NCBI RefSeq assembly: GCF_927798095.1
Contig: NZ_CAKMMF010000004.1
Span: 124,001 to 188,000 of the forward strand
Origin: Paenibacillus plantiphilus
Lineage (GTDB): Bacteria; Bacillota; Bacilli; Paenibacillales; Paenibacillaceae
Length of the DNA: 64,000 nucleotides
Direction of reading: 5' to 3'
Shown: piece after piece, positions 8,479 to 16,397 of the stretch
How the letters are laid out: the number at the start of each line of letters is the position of its first letter
How positions within the stretch are numbered: position 1 is the stretch's first letter
Made by a program: the position numbers and the translations under genes
Notes under the pieces: generated by a model
What the model was told of the DNA's origin: nothing
The model's input: the letters and a program-made list of their open reading frames with translations, nothing else
The model's database searches: none

Positions 8479-10038
8479 TTAAGAAACAGCTTCCTGTCGT
8501 TGAGACATTTCCAAGGGCTCCCCTTTAACATACCAGGTTTGCGCTTCAGTCACCTTCACTTGGATGAATTGGCCGATCCACTCCTGAGGCCCTTCCAGAT
8601 GAACGAGCTTGTTCGTCCGGGTCCGGCCGGATAATACATTCGGATTATTCTTGCTCTGACCCTCCACCAGCACCTCAAGCACCTGCCCCTTCAGCTTGAT
8701 GTGCGCTTCCAGACTAAGCTCTGCTACTACCGCATTCAATCGCGCAAGCCGCTTCTTCTTCACTTCTTCTGTGATGTTGTCTTCCATATCAGCAGCCGGA
8801 GTGCCCGCGCGAGGCGAGTAGATATACGTGTATACGGATTGGACGCCGACTTCCCGCAACAATGACACCGTATCCTCGAACTGTTCATCCGTCTCTCCAG
8901 GGAAGCCGACGATAACATCGGAGGTGAGAGCAGCATCTGGAATAGCCTTCTTAATTTTGCCGACCAGTTCCAGATACATCTCTCTCGTATATTTGCGGCT
9001 CATGCGCTTCAGCACCTCTGTGCTGCCCGATTGAACCGGCAGATGAATATGCTCGACCAGATTGCCCCGCCCCGCCAGCACCTCGATCAGATGATCGTCG
9101 AAATCCCGCGGGTGGCTCGTCGTGAATCGGATACGCGGAATATCAATCTTTGCCATATCATTCATCAAGTCTCCGAACCGATATTGGATATCCTCGAAGT
9201 CCTTGCCGTAAGCATTCACATTTTGGCCAAGCAGCGTAATTTCCTTGAATCCCTGCCTTGCCAGATCCCGCACCTCGGCAATAACATCCTCCGGTCTCCG
9301 GCTCCGTTCCTTGCCTCTTGTATACGGTACAATACAGTAGGTACAGAACTTGTCACAGCCATACATAATGTTGACCCATGCCCGCATCCCTTCCCTCTTC
9401 TTGGGCAGGTTCTCGACAATGTCGCCTTCCTTCGACCACACCTCGACGACCATCTCTTTGCCGAACATCGCATCCTGGAGCAAATGCGGCAGACGATGGA
9501 TATTATGCGTCCCAAAAATAAGATCCACGAAGGAATGCTTCTGCATAATGCGCCCGACAACCGACTCTTCCTGGGACATGCAGCCGCATACACCAAGAAT
9601 CAGTTCCGGCTTCTCCAGCTTAAGATGCTTCAAATGTCCGAGCTCGCCGAATACCTTGTCCTCTGCATTCTCACGGACCGCACATGTATTGAGCAGAATA
9701 ACATCCGCTATATTGCGATCTTCCGTCGCCGTATAGCCCATTCCCTCGAACATCCCTTTCATTACTTCCGTGTCATGCTCATTCATCTGGCAGCCGTACG
9801 TATATATGATATAATATTTGCCCTTCCCAAAGACGCTCATTTCCTCTGGAATGACAAAATCATAATGAACCTCGATATCTTCCTTGCCCCGCTTCTTCTC
9901 TTCCTTATAGTTCGGCGCAGCATTGATTTGAATATTGCGTCCTTTAATCCGGTAAGTCGTTTTACCGTCCTCTTCACTGATCACCTTCGCGCCAGAAAAA
10001 TCAAAGTATTTGGAGTAATCTTTTGTATTTCCGGTCAT
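8479..10038 (-). CDS. miaB: tRNA-2-methylthio-N6-dimethylallyladenosine synthase
   Basis: Radical-SAM methylthiotransferase (519 aa) that adds the 2-methylthio group to i6A37 of tRNAs reading UNN codons. The N-terminal UPF0004 domain opens at [13 protein letters not shown] (Cys at about 82) and supplies cysteines for the auxiliary cluster. The radical-SAM CxxxCxxC is in [18 protein letters not shown] (about residues 226-236). A TRAM domain ends the protein. About 60 residues precede the UPF0004 domain. The Shine-Dalgarno is weak. A decayed copy of the 5' portion lies at about 12.47-12.6 kb, across an AT-rich island, so this start region may have been supplied by the island. Confidence 0.96.
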   Translation of the reverse strand: MTGNTKDYSKYFDFSGAKVISEEDGKTTYRIKGRNIQINAAPNYKEEKKRGKEDIEVHYDFVIPEEMSVFGKGKYYIIYTYGCQMNEHDTEVMKGMFEGMGYTATEDRNIADVILLNTCAVRENAEDKVFGELGHLKHLKLEKPELILGVCGCMSQEESVVGRIMQKHSFVDLIFGTHNIHRLPHLLQDAMFGKEMVVEVWSKEGDIVENLPKKREGMRAWVNIMYGCDKFCTYCIVPYTRGKERSRRPEDVIAEVRDLARQGFKEITLLGQNVNAYGKDFEDIQYRFGDLMNDMAKIDIPRIRFTTSHPRDFDDHLIEVLAGRGNLVEHIHLPVQSGSTEVLKRMSRKYTREMYLELVGKIKKAIPDAALTSDVIVGFPGETDEQFEDTVSLLREVGVQSVYTYIYSPRAGTPAADMEDNITEEVKKKRLARLNAVVAELSLEAHIKLKGQVLEVLVEGQSKNNPNVLSGRTRTNKLVHLEGPQEWIGQFIQVKVTEAQTWYVKGEPLEMSQRQEAVS

Positions 10039-10056
10039 TTATTTCTCACATCCTTA

Positions 10057-10416
10057 CTATTTCTTAGCTAACCCCTCTAACCATTTTTCAATTGCATTTA
10101 TATCAAGTTTATCATCATTAATTGGGAAAGACTCAGGTAATTTGTTTTCCAAAAAATCAGCCCGTTTATCGCTGAATCTATTCCAGTCTAAGATATCTCT
10201 AGCCATATATGCAATATCATATTGGCGGTCTTTTCCGTCTATTTCAAGGTTAATGTATAGTTTAGCTCCTTCAATTTCATAACCGCCACCAAACCCTACA
10301 TTATGAATCAATTTACCTCCTTTTCTTTTTTTTTGACCAAATTGATTCCCAGGCAAACCCTGAATGTAATTTTTTTCACCCGGTATATAAGTAACTCCAA
10401 TGCACTTCGCTTCCAT
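10057..10416 (-). CDS. hypothetical protein, AT-rich, upstream of miaB
   Basis: A 119-residue, Lys/Asp-rich soluble protein with no recognised domain. The ATG has GGGGGTG about 7 nt upstream and an extended -10 promoter lies about 50 nt further up. Its stop is only 18 nt before the miaB start, so miaB and ricA are probably read from the same message. AT-rich composition separates it from the chromosome backbone and places it with the island. No function is proposed. Confidence 0.65.
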   Translation of the reverse strand: MEAKCIGVTYIPGEKNYIQGLPGNQFGQKKRKGGKLIHNVGFGGGYEIEGAKLYINLEIDGKDRQYDIAYMARDILDWNRFSDKRADFLENKLPESFPINDDKLDINAIEKWLEGLAKK

Positions 10417-10465
10417 TAAAATGCACCCCCAGCAATAGCAATAAACAATAAAGCTCTAATCAGAA

Positions 10466-10494
10466 ATTATACCACAACAACCTATCCTAATCCA
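10466..10494 (-). promoter_or_regulatory. extended -10 promoter for the small gene-miaB-ricA transcript
   Basis: A perfect TATAAT (complement of 10466-10471) preceded by TGG gives an extended -10 (TGnTATAAT). The -35 at 17 nt spacing (TGGATT) is poor. It is the nearest promoter to miaB and lies inside the AT-rich island. Confidence 0.5.
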
Positions 10495-10507
10495 TCCAAG
10501 TCATGAA

Positions 10508-10538
10508 AAGAAGCTCACCTTCTTGTGGTGAGCTTCTT
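10508..10538 (-). terminator. strong hairpin terminator inside the island
   Basis: AAGAAGCTCACC (10508-10519) and GGTGAGCTTCTT (10527-10538) pair perfectly over 12 bp. On the minus strand the stem is followed by TTTCATG. It probably ends the NTase-DUF6602 transcript and its downstream remnant, shielding the next promoter. Confidence 0.75.
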
Positions 10539-10553
10539 AGCTTAATTGATTAA

Positions 10554-10715
10554 TTATAGAGCTTCTACCCAACTCACTGCATTTTCAAAATCAATTATTG
10601 CATCTTCTGTGTCTTTGGCATTCGGCATCAAAGATGAATGAGTAATCTTATGACGAAACCTGTTTCGATGACAATCTATTTTCGTCCAGAGCGTTGCATT
10701 ATCAGCAGAAAATGA
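10554..10715 (-). pseudogene. C-terminal gene fragment with HEPN-like RNxxxH motif
   Basis: A 53-codon open frame begins right after a stop codon with no plausible start and ends naturally in TAA at 10554. It has protein-like composition with a central HRNRFRHKITHSS; R-N-R-F-R-H fits the Rx4H active-site pattern of HEPN ribonucleases. It ends DFENAVSWVEAL. The upstream part of the gene is missing, so it looks like the 3' remnant of a decayed HEPN-type gene. HEPN proteins commonly pair with nucleotidyltransferases, and one lies 0.8 kb upstream. Assignment rests on one short motif. Confidence 0.4.
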
Positions 10716-10806
10716 TTATTCTGTTTGTTGCTTTAATTGTCTGCTACATCTTTTAATGAAGTTTGTTTTTGTAATTAGTAAATATGAGTAAATTTTATTA
10801 CCCAAG

Positions 10807-11538
10807 CTATATCGAATCCAGCGCTTTCGCATATTCTGAAATTGCAAGGGCAGGTATAGTCCCAAGCTTTTGCAAGTCAATTAAAAGTTTTAAAAAGAAG
10901 AATATTAACGTTTCCTGTTGTGAACTCTTTTCAAATTGCAGTGTATCTCCATAGATTGCTCGAAATGAACCAGATTTTAATGCACACCCAAAATCAAGTT
11001 GTTCTTCAGCATCTAACGATTTCATCACATTTTCAAAGCTATCGCCTAATGGGGGATTCCAGGAACTTTCTAAGCACAGTATTCCAGAGATAATTTTTGA
11101 ATGCGCTTTAGGGGGAAGTACACCCCCAGCATGATGTATTGGAGCAGAAGTTCTAATTAGCCTCCGAACACTTTTTGTTTTCTGTCCTGCGTACTCGATG
11201 TATTGTTTATTCAATTCTGGTTTCACTTCAAATATTGCATAGACACTTTCGGCAGGGATATATACAGCGCCATCTTGGTTAAAGACAAATGGGGTATATT
11301 GCTGATCATAAATAACTATATCAATTTGGTCACTAATGTTATTTTGTGAATCAATAAGAAACGCTCTATCTACTTGGTATCTGTTCGGTAGATATAATTT
11401 TAGCCATTTTATCCAATTGATTTCAAAGGAATCACCTTTGGTAGTTGGATGTGTTAATATACTTCGATTAGCTGCTAATTGAGAAACCATTTGATTTTGC
11501 AGTTCATAAAATATTGTCCTTAAATCAGGCTTATTCAT
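10807..11538 (-). CDS. DUF6602 family protein, putative PD-(D/E)XK nuclease
   Basis: A 243-residue protein counted from the ATG at 11538, which has a GGTAGGTGA Shine-Dalgarno 5 nt upstream; a GTG at 11547 is possible. It matches DUF6602 in its SDQIDIVIYD, YIPAESVYAIFEVKPELN and RTSAPIHHAGG segments. E39 (GDSFE), D73 (QIDIVI) and E104-V-K106 reproduce the E...D...ExK signature of PD-(D/E)XK nucleases; that reading is mine, not an established activity. The gene abuts the nucleotidyltransferase stop, so the two are almost certainly co-expressed. AT-rich island composition. Confidence 0.8.
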   Translation of the reverse strand: MNKPDLRTIFYELQNQMVSQLAANRSILTHPTTKGDSFEINWIKWLKLYLPNRYQVDRAFLIDSQNNISDQIDIVIYDQQYTPFVFNQDGAVYIPAESVYAIFEVKPELNKQYIEYAGQKTKSVRRLIRTSAPIHHAGGVLPPKAHSKIISGILCLESSWNPPLGDSFENVMKSLDAEEQLDFGCALKSGSFRAIYGDTLQFEKSSQQETLIFFFLKLLIDLQKLGTIPALAISEYAKALDSI

Positions 11539-11547
11539 TCTCGTCAC

Positions 11548-12306
11548 CTACCAAATTATATCGCTCCAGTATTTTTTCGTTAGCACTTGTTCAGCAAGCT
11601 GAACAATTTTTCTTTTCTCTTGCTTGTTTAAGTCGTCAGAGATTATGTTGTTCGTGTTTGAAGGATCTACTATACGCTTTTCCAAAAAATCATTTTTTAA
11701 ATAATGAAACACCTTCCATATATTTGTGGCGCTTTGGTTCTTATTTGAATGTTTTAATGCTTCAAGAACAGAGAGTTCAAGGAATATTGAAGGAAAATCA
11801 AGATTATTAATATGTCTCCATATCTTCATGATCCTAATTTCATCACATCTTCCTGATTCACTCACTATTTTTATGTGATTTTTCACGTTTGTTTGAGTCC
11901 AAGTACCAGTTTTGCTCTTATAAAGGCTATGGAAATTAGTGCTTCCCTTTTGTTTCTTTCCTGGAACAAGGTCAATGTCAAGACCATTATATTTAATTCC
12001 TATCGATACATTTTGCCTGCGAGAAGGGACTACATCTTTATAATTGTCAAAGAGTGAGTCGAAAATATATTGCAAAGTATATGGTGTATCTGATTTCAAA
12101 GAGATGAACAGGTCTAAATCTGCACTCCCTTTCACACCAGTCCCCTTCGCATAAGAGCCAGAAAAATGAACCTCATTCAGAAAATCTCCAGCCCAATTTT
12201 TAATCGAATTGAATAATAGGTTTGCTGTCTTATGGGCAGGGGAATTGGTTCCTGTCTGCTGCTGATATTTTCGAACAATTGAATGCACATATTCTTCCGC
12301 CGTCAT
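11548..12306 (-). CDS. OAS/CD-NTase-like nucleotidyltransferase
   Basis: A 252-residue protein of the minimal nucleotidyltransferase fold. The signature is G50-S51...D63-x-D65 in FSGSYAKGTGVKGSADLDLF, with the third carboxylate at D112 (GLDIDLVPG). GS-x-KGT-x-KG-x-x-DxDLF resembles CD-NTase/SMODS and OAS-type enzymes more than CCA-adding enzymes. A helical region with KIWRHINNLDFPS follows. GAGGAGG lies 5 nt before the ATG. The stop is immediately followed by the DUF6602 gene. Possible roles are cyclic or linear oligonucleotide synthesis, tRNA or protein nucleotidylation, or the antitoxin of a HEPN/MNT pair. The substrate cannot be told from sequence. Confidence 0.85.
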   Translation of the reverse strand: MTAEEYVHSIVRKYQQQTGTNSPAHKTANLLFNSIKNWAGDFLNEVHFSGSYAKGTGVKGSADLDLFISLKSDTPYTLQYIFDSLFDNYKDVVPSRRQNVSIGIKYNGLDIDLVPGKKQKGSTNFHSLYKSKTGTWTQTNVKNHIKIVSESGRCDEIRIMKIWRHINNLDFPSIFLELSVLEALKHSNKNQSATNIWKVFHYLKNDFLEKRIVDPSNTNNIISDDLNKQEKRKIVQLAEQVLTKKYWSDIIW

Positions 12307-12414
12307 CTAGTCCTCCTCTTCTTATTGTCGACTAGTATTGTCCTTTACTGAAAGTCGTTTAATGATTACTTTTCGGACAGACCCTTCGATAACATGCAAT
12401 ACTTTCCTACACAT

Positions 12415-12444
12415 ATTATTTTATGCGCATAATATAGCTGGCAA
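12415..12444 (-). promoter_or_regulatory. candidate promoter of the NTase-DUF6602 module with palindrome
   Basis: TTGCCA (complement of 12439-12444) and AATAAT (complement of 12415-12420) are 18 nt apart. A perfect 12-bp palindrome TTATGCGCATAA (12421-12432) directly abuts the -10, a typical operator position. The leader to the NTase start would be about 100 nt. Confidence 0.35.
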
Positions 12445-12471
12445 ATAATTTATCATGCAACAGCGACATAT

Positions 12472-12597
12472 GGGCAGCCGTACGTATATAAATTATTTGC
12501 CCTTCCCAAAGACTCTCATTTCCTCTGGAATGACAAAATCATATCTTCCTTCCTTGTAGTTCGGCTCGGCATTGCAAATGACACTTGAATATCCATT
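12472..12597 (-). pseudogene. decayed copy of the miaB 5' region
   Basis: This stretch repeats, in the same orientation, the 5' part of miaB (about 9789-9940). An 18-base run beginning GGCAGCCGTACG is identical in both. ATTTGCCCTTCCCAAAGAC...GACAAAATCAT then matches with one mismatch over about 48 bases. After that there is an internal deletion and drift through the GTTCGGC...GCATT segment. The copy has no open frame. Together with intact miaB it flanks the AT-rich island. Confidence 0.85.
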
Positions 12598-12629
12598 CTG
12601 ATTGATTTTGAATCCATCATTGCTCTCGT

Positions 12630-13655
12630 TTAATCTTTTAAGTTTTTCATTTCATCCTCAATCGCGTGAAGCAAGTCAAATGCTCCTGAGGATTTATTCG
12701 AGCATACGACGACCTTCATTCTTTTATCGGGATAAAATCCGGAATGAAAATTAACCCCCGGATCGTACCCTAAAACATGATATTTTACAACATTGCCCCC
12801 TGCATTCTGCTTAATCCAAACGCCATAGCCATAATAATCCACATTCTCAATATGAACGTGAGAGGTTAGCAGCTGCTCGGTATAAAATTTGCTGAGGAGA
12901 TGGTTGTTCATTAACGCTTCCCACAGCTTGTCCATATCGTTAACTGTTACAAAAGCGCCTCCATCCGACCCTCCTTTTACGGGTAAGGAATAGATGTTTG
13001 TTTTCCAGTTTCCATTATTTTGTTCAATATAACCAAGCGCCGTATTTTGGGGATAAGCATCAAATTCAAAATACCCGGACCCGTTCATTCCTGCCCAGTC
13101 AAAAATATGTTCTTGAACATATTCATCAAATCTTTGTTGGCTGGTCTGCTCAACGATCAAGCCAAGGAGAATGTAGCCTGCATTATTATAATGAAATCTT
13201 TCACCTGTCCTAAATTTCATAGCTTGGTCTTTGAATAATGGCAGAAATTCTTTTAAATTCCTTATTCGATACATAGGATTATCAATCCACAGCTGCTCAA
13301 AGTCATCCATAACTTCCTCATCAAAGTAATCCGGTATTCCTGATGTATGGGTTAATAAGTGATGAATCGTTACTTCATTATCAAAATTCGGGAAATGCAC
13401 CTCAAGACATTGGCTCAACTTTGTATCAAAAGATAATTTCCCCTGCTCAACAAGTTGGCAAATTGCAATGGACGTAAAAATTTTGCAGCCGGAGGCAATG
13501 CCGAAACGAGTCTGTGTATTATTTTTCAATTGATCCGAGCGATTAGCATACCCAAAGCTCATTTCCGCAATGGTTTCATTCTCCCTTTTTACAAGTACCG
13601 TACCCGAAAAATTGTTGCTTTCGGCAGTATTTATAATGCTTGGTGATAGATTCAT
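12630..13655 (-). CDS. class C beta-lactamase-like serine hydrolase
   Basis: A 341-residue serine hydrolase of the beta-lactamase/DD-peptidase superfamily (PF00144). The S-x-x-K motif is S55-G-C-K58 in GIASGCKIF, and the Y-x-N motif is Y156-N157-N158 in ERFHYNNAGY. A GGSDGGAF segment follows near 228-235. No signal peptide is visible, so it is probably a cytoplasmic esterase or peptidase-like enzyme rather than a resistance beta-lactamase. The start at 13655 is chosen because AGGAGGA lies 5 nt upstream, inside a longer in-frame extension. It follows the esterase gene by 67 nt. Confidence 0.85.
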   Translation of the reverse strand: MNLSPSIINTAESNNFSGTVLVKRENETIAEMSFGYANRSDQLKNNTQTRFGIASGCKIFTSIAICQLVEQGKLSFDTKLSQCLEVHFPNFDNEVTIHHLLTHTSGIPDYFDEEVMDDFEQLWIDNPMYRIRNLKEFLPLFKDQAMKFRTGERFHYNNAGYILLGLIVEQTSQQRFDEYVQEHIFDWAGMNGSGYFEFDAYPQNTALGYIEQNNGNWKTNIYSLPVKGGSDGGAFVTVNDMDKLWEALMNNHLLSKFYTEQLLTSHVHIENVDYYGYGVWIKQNAGGNVVKYHVLGYDPGVNFHSGFYPDKRMKVVVCSNKSSGAFDLLHAIEDEMKNLKD

Positions 13656-13722
13656 AGTTATCCTCCTCATTAATCTGTAGTTCCCCTTTGCAAGGAGGAG
13701 CTATGCGACATCATATTCCAAT

Positions 13723-14664
13723 TCAGTCTGCTTTCAGTATCCACTCCAACGCAGCAGGAAAGCGCTCTCTCCAATCTAATTCATTGTGCACGCCATCTGG
13801 ATCAATGACCAGCTTCCGCCTGTCCGCTGGAATATCTTTATCGGTTAAATATTGGAACATCGTTTCATTATCCTGAACGACATTTATAAACTGCTCCTCT
13901 TCCATCTCCCCGATGTCCAGGTAGAATCGCGAGTCCTTATAATTAGCGGCCGACAAGCCCCGAACATATTCGAAAAAGCTATTCCTCCCGATCTCAAAAA
14001 CAGAGGAAAAGGCTATTACATTGCCGAACACATCCGGATTTTTCAGTCCGGCGTAGACAGATATGTATCCGCCCAGAGAGCTGCCGGAAATATACGTATG
14101 TCGAGGATCTGATTTGGTTCTGTAATGGTTGTCGATGTAAGGCTTCAGCTCATTGACTAAGAAATCAACGTACTTTGCCCCATAATTCGAAGGGGTATAT
14201 TCCAGATAACGATTATCGCCGCCATTCTCGATTGCTACGACGATCATGCCCAATGCCGGATTTTTCGTATAAAGCTGCTCCATCGTCTCATCAATGCCCC
14301 ATTCCCCCATGAAGGAGGTGCTGTCATTGAACAGGTTCTGTGCATCGTGCATGTACAGGACTGGAAATTCAGTATCGCTTGAATCATAATTCGGGGGCAA
14401 ATAGAGCCATACTTTGCGCAGCGCGTCAAAGGACTTCATCGGAAATTCTGCGATTGACACATTGCCGATAATTGTATGCTTCTTGACTGCAGGCAGCGCC
14501 TCCCGCCAATTCCGGAAAGAAATCTCATCTGCTACGGGCTCCACGCTCTCACTCTCGGCAGCCACTGTCTTCTTAGCGCCTGCTTCATCTCCCTGCGTAC
14601 ATCCTGCAGCCGCTAACGCCAGCAGTACCCAAACCAGCATAAATCGAATGCTCCCCTTCTTCAT
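13723..14664 (-). CDS. esterase-family lipoprotein (alpha/beta hydrolase)
   Basis: A protein of about 313 residues with an N-terminal lipoprotein signal: positively charged start, hydrophobic core and lipobox LAAAGC. It should be lipidated and surface-anchored. The catalytic domain matches the Esterase D/enterochelin-esterase-like family (PF00756): VLYMHDAQNLF strand region, nucleophile elbow GSSLGG (Ser in YISGSSLGGYIS) and a final DGVHNELDWRERF holding the catalytic His. An in-frame ATG at 14682 also exists; the 14664 start opens directly into the signal peptide. Likely co-transcribed with the serine hydrolase downstream. Confidence 0.88.
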   Translation of the reverse strand: MKKGSIRFMLVWVLLALAAAGCTQGDEAGAKKTVAAESESVEPVADEISFRNWREALPAVKKHTIIGNVSIAEFPMKSFDALRKVWLYLPPNYDSSDTEFPVLYMHDAQNLFNDSTSFMGEWGIDETMEQLYTKNPALGMIVVAIENGGDNRYLEYTPSNYGAKYVDFLVNELKPYIDNHYRTKSDPRHTYISGSSLGGYISVYAGLKNPDVFGNVIAFSSVFEIGRNSFFEYVRGLSAANYKDSRFYLDIGEMEEEQFINVVQDNETMFQYLTDKDIPADRRKLVIDPDGVHNELDWRERFPAALEWILKAD

Positions 14665-14744
14665 CTTCCCCGCCCCCCTCAACTGGTCGTTGTGCCAATA
14701 TATAAGATATTCGCATTATTATACCAAAAGAATGCAGCAAAAAG

Positions 14745-14839
14745 AAGAGATGCAGAACTGCAGCTTGCACCGCACGCAGCTCCCGGCGTGCGGTGTTTCG
14801 CAGCATGATGGCGGTCGGTTGACCACATCTGCATCTCTT
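14745..14839 (-). terminator. branched inverted repeat / terminator after pduL
   Basis: Outer arms AAGAGATGCAGA (14745-14756) and TCTGCATCTCTT (14828-14839) pair perfectly over 12 bp. Inside is a second 10-bp stem, CACCGCACGC/GCGTGCGGTG (14768-14777, 14786-14795). On the minus strand the outer stem is followed by CTTTTTG, so a terminator for pduL is the simplest reading. Confidence 0.55.
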
Positions 14840-14867
14840 CGTTCGTGTAAACCAAGCCTGCCGATTA

Positions 14868-15437
14868 TTAACCGATAATTTCGGCCGTATCTCCTGTTGC
14901 AGCGCCAGCGGCGTTCGCTTCATCTGTATCAATATGCATATCCAGCGCAAAATCCTGGGATACGCGAGCAATGACATTCTCCAAAACTACGCCCCGCTCC
15001 CCATGAAGCCGGACAGACAGCCGCTGCTTGTCCACGATTCCCCAACGCTCGGCATCGCTTGTATGGAAATGGATATGCCGTGCGGCCACAATGACCCCTT
15101 CCTCAATCGTTACTTCGCCTGCCGGGCCTTTAATCGTGATGCCAGCTGAACCCGCAATATCCCCTGATTCTCTTACCGGGGGTTTAATGCCAAGCGCGAA
15201 TGCATCTGTCCGTGACACCTCAAGCTGTGTGCGCTTGCGTGTTGGCCCCAATATTCGGACCTTAGGGAATCCACCCTTCGGACCAATAACCTCGACCGTC
15301 TCATTCGCTGCATATTGTCCCGGCTGCGACAACGGCTTCATCTCCGTCAAGGACGAGCCCTTGCCGAACAATAGTTCCACATGCTCCTCTGATAAATGAA
15401 TATGTCGTGCAGAAACCCCTACAGGTACGGCTTTCAT
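14868..15437 (-). CDS. pduL: phosphate propanoyltransferase, PduL-type
   Basis: PduL-family phosphotransacylase (189 aa), which moves an acyl group between CoA and phosphate and is unrelated to the Pta family. The two domains each carry metal-binding His motifs: SARHIHLS near residue 10 and AARHIHFHT near residue 120, plus DMHIDTDEAN near the C-terminus. No microcompartment-targeting extension or shell genes are seen, so it probably acts in the cytosol on acetyl- or propanoyl-CoA. The korB terminator lies just upstream, so it is transcribed separately from the adjacent korA-korB acyl-CoA-forming enzyme, though a metabolic link is reasonable. Confidence 0.93.
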   Translation of the reverse strand: MKAVPVGVSARHIHLSEEHVELLFGKGSSLTEMKPLSQPGQYAANETVEVIGPKGGFPKVRILGPTRKRTQLEVSRTDAFALGIKPPVRESGDIAGSAGITIKGPAGEVTIEEGVIVAARHIHFHTSDAERWGIVDKQRLSVRLHGERGVVLENVIARVSQDFALDMHIDTDEANAAGAATGDTAEIIG

Positions 15438-15482
15438 CCTCTTATCATCCTCTCGGTTGGGTCATCTATACGAATGTGTCAA

Positions 15483-15512
15483 AAGGCATACAGTCCAAGG
15501 ACTGTATGCCTT
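15483..15512 (-). terminator. intrinsic terminator downstream of korB
   Basis: AAGGCATACAGTCC and GGACTGTATGCCTT form a perfect 14-bp stem with a 2-nt gap. The minus strand continues with TTTTGAC. Confidence 0.85.
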
Positions 15513-15529
15513 CATATTCTCGACAAAAA

Positions 15530-16396
15530 TTATTTAAACTCGGCGACCAGCTTGTTGAAGTGGTCAGGAGACAACGACAGATCTTGATTGGCAAGGCCAG
15601 TTTCCTGGAAGCCAACAACGAGATCCTCGTACGATTTGCGTTCTTTGTTCTGGTAGATAAGACCTGTCAGCATACCGTTCGTTTCCATGATCTTGTTCAT
15701 TGCCGCAATCCGGTTCGTTGGATCGTAGTCAGGGAATTGCTCCAGATTAACGATGTTCTCCTTGAACCAGTCGTACGTATTCACTTTATTGAATGTAACG
15801 CACGGGCTGAATACGTTGATAAGCGAGAAGCCTTTATGCTTCAATCCTTCTTCAATCAGCAAGGTCAGCTGCTTCAGATCCGTTGAGAAGGACTGTGCGA
15901 CAAAGGTTGCTCCAGCGGACATCGCAATTTCGAGCGGCGACAGCGTCGTCTCAATGGAGCCTTCCGGCGTCGATTTCGTCTTGAAGCCCTCTGCGCTGCG
16001 CGGCGATGTTTGGCCTTTCGTCAAGCCGTAAATTTGGTTGTCCATGACGATATACGTAACGTCGAGGTTACGACGAATGGCATGAACAGTATGTCCCATG
16101 CCGATTGCAAAGCCGTCGCCATCGCCACCGGATGCAATAACAGTCAGCTCGCGGTTAGCAAGCTTGACGCCTTGCGCGATTGGCAATGCGCGTCCATGAA
16201 TACCATGGAGGCCATATGCATTGATATAACCGGAAATCCGGCCCGAACAGCCGATACCGGAGATGACAGCAAGATTTTCCGGCTCAAGACCTACGTTGGC
16301 CGCTGCGCGTTGAATCGCCGCTTGTACGGAGAAATCTCCGCAGCCTGGGCACCAGTTAGGTTTGACATTGTTGCGAAACTCTTTAAACGTTGCCAT
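15530..16396 (-). CDS. korB: 2-oxoacid:ferredoxin oxidoreductase, beta subunit
   Basis: The 288-residue thiamine-diphosphate-binding beta subunit of a two-subunit 2-oxoacid:ferredoxin oxidoreductase, which decarboxylates a 2-oxoacid (often 2-oxoglutarate) to the acyl-CoA and reduces ferredoxin. WCPGCGDFS near residue 16 and ISGIGCSGRISGY near 48 carry cluster-binding cysteines. The ThDP motif is GGDGDGFAIGMGHTVHAIRRN with a later DNQIYGLTKGQ. It begins one base after the korA stop. No fused ferredoxin domain is present. Confidence 0.92.
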   Translation of the reverse strand: MATFKEFRNNVKPNWCPGCGDFSVQAAIQRAAANVGLEPENLAVISGIGCSGRISGYINAYGLHGIHGRALPIAQGVKLANRELTVIASGGDGDGFAIGMGHTVHAIRRNLDVTYIVMDNQIYGLTKGQTSPRSAEGFKTKSTPEGSIETTLSPLEIAMSAGATFVAQSFSTDLKQLTLLIEEGLKHKGFSLINVFSPCVTFNKVNTYDWFKENIVNLEQFPDYDPTNRIAAMNKIMETNGMLTGLIYQNKERKSYEDLVVGFQETGLANQDLSLSPDHFNKLVAEFK

Positions 16397-16397
16397 C

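Noticed and set aside
9031-10071. 346-codon plus-strand open frame opposite miaB
   Set aside because: It mirrors the miaB coding strand, has no Shine-Dalgarno and no recognisable domain; miaB on the other strand is unambiguous.
10807-12306. Calling the NTase-DUF6602 pair a CBASS operon
   Set aside because: The NTase motif fits, but no Cap2/Cap3 genes or established CBASS effector are present and the product is unknown; it is listed only as a candidate.
10039-12640. Insertion sequence or prophage remnant
   Set aside because: No transposase, integrase, terminal inverted repeats or phage genes were found; only the miaB duplication marks an insertion-like event.
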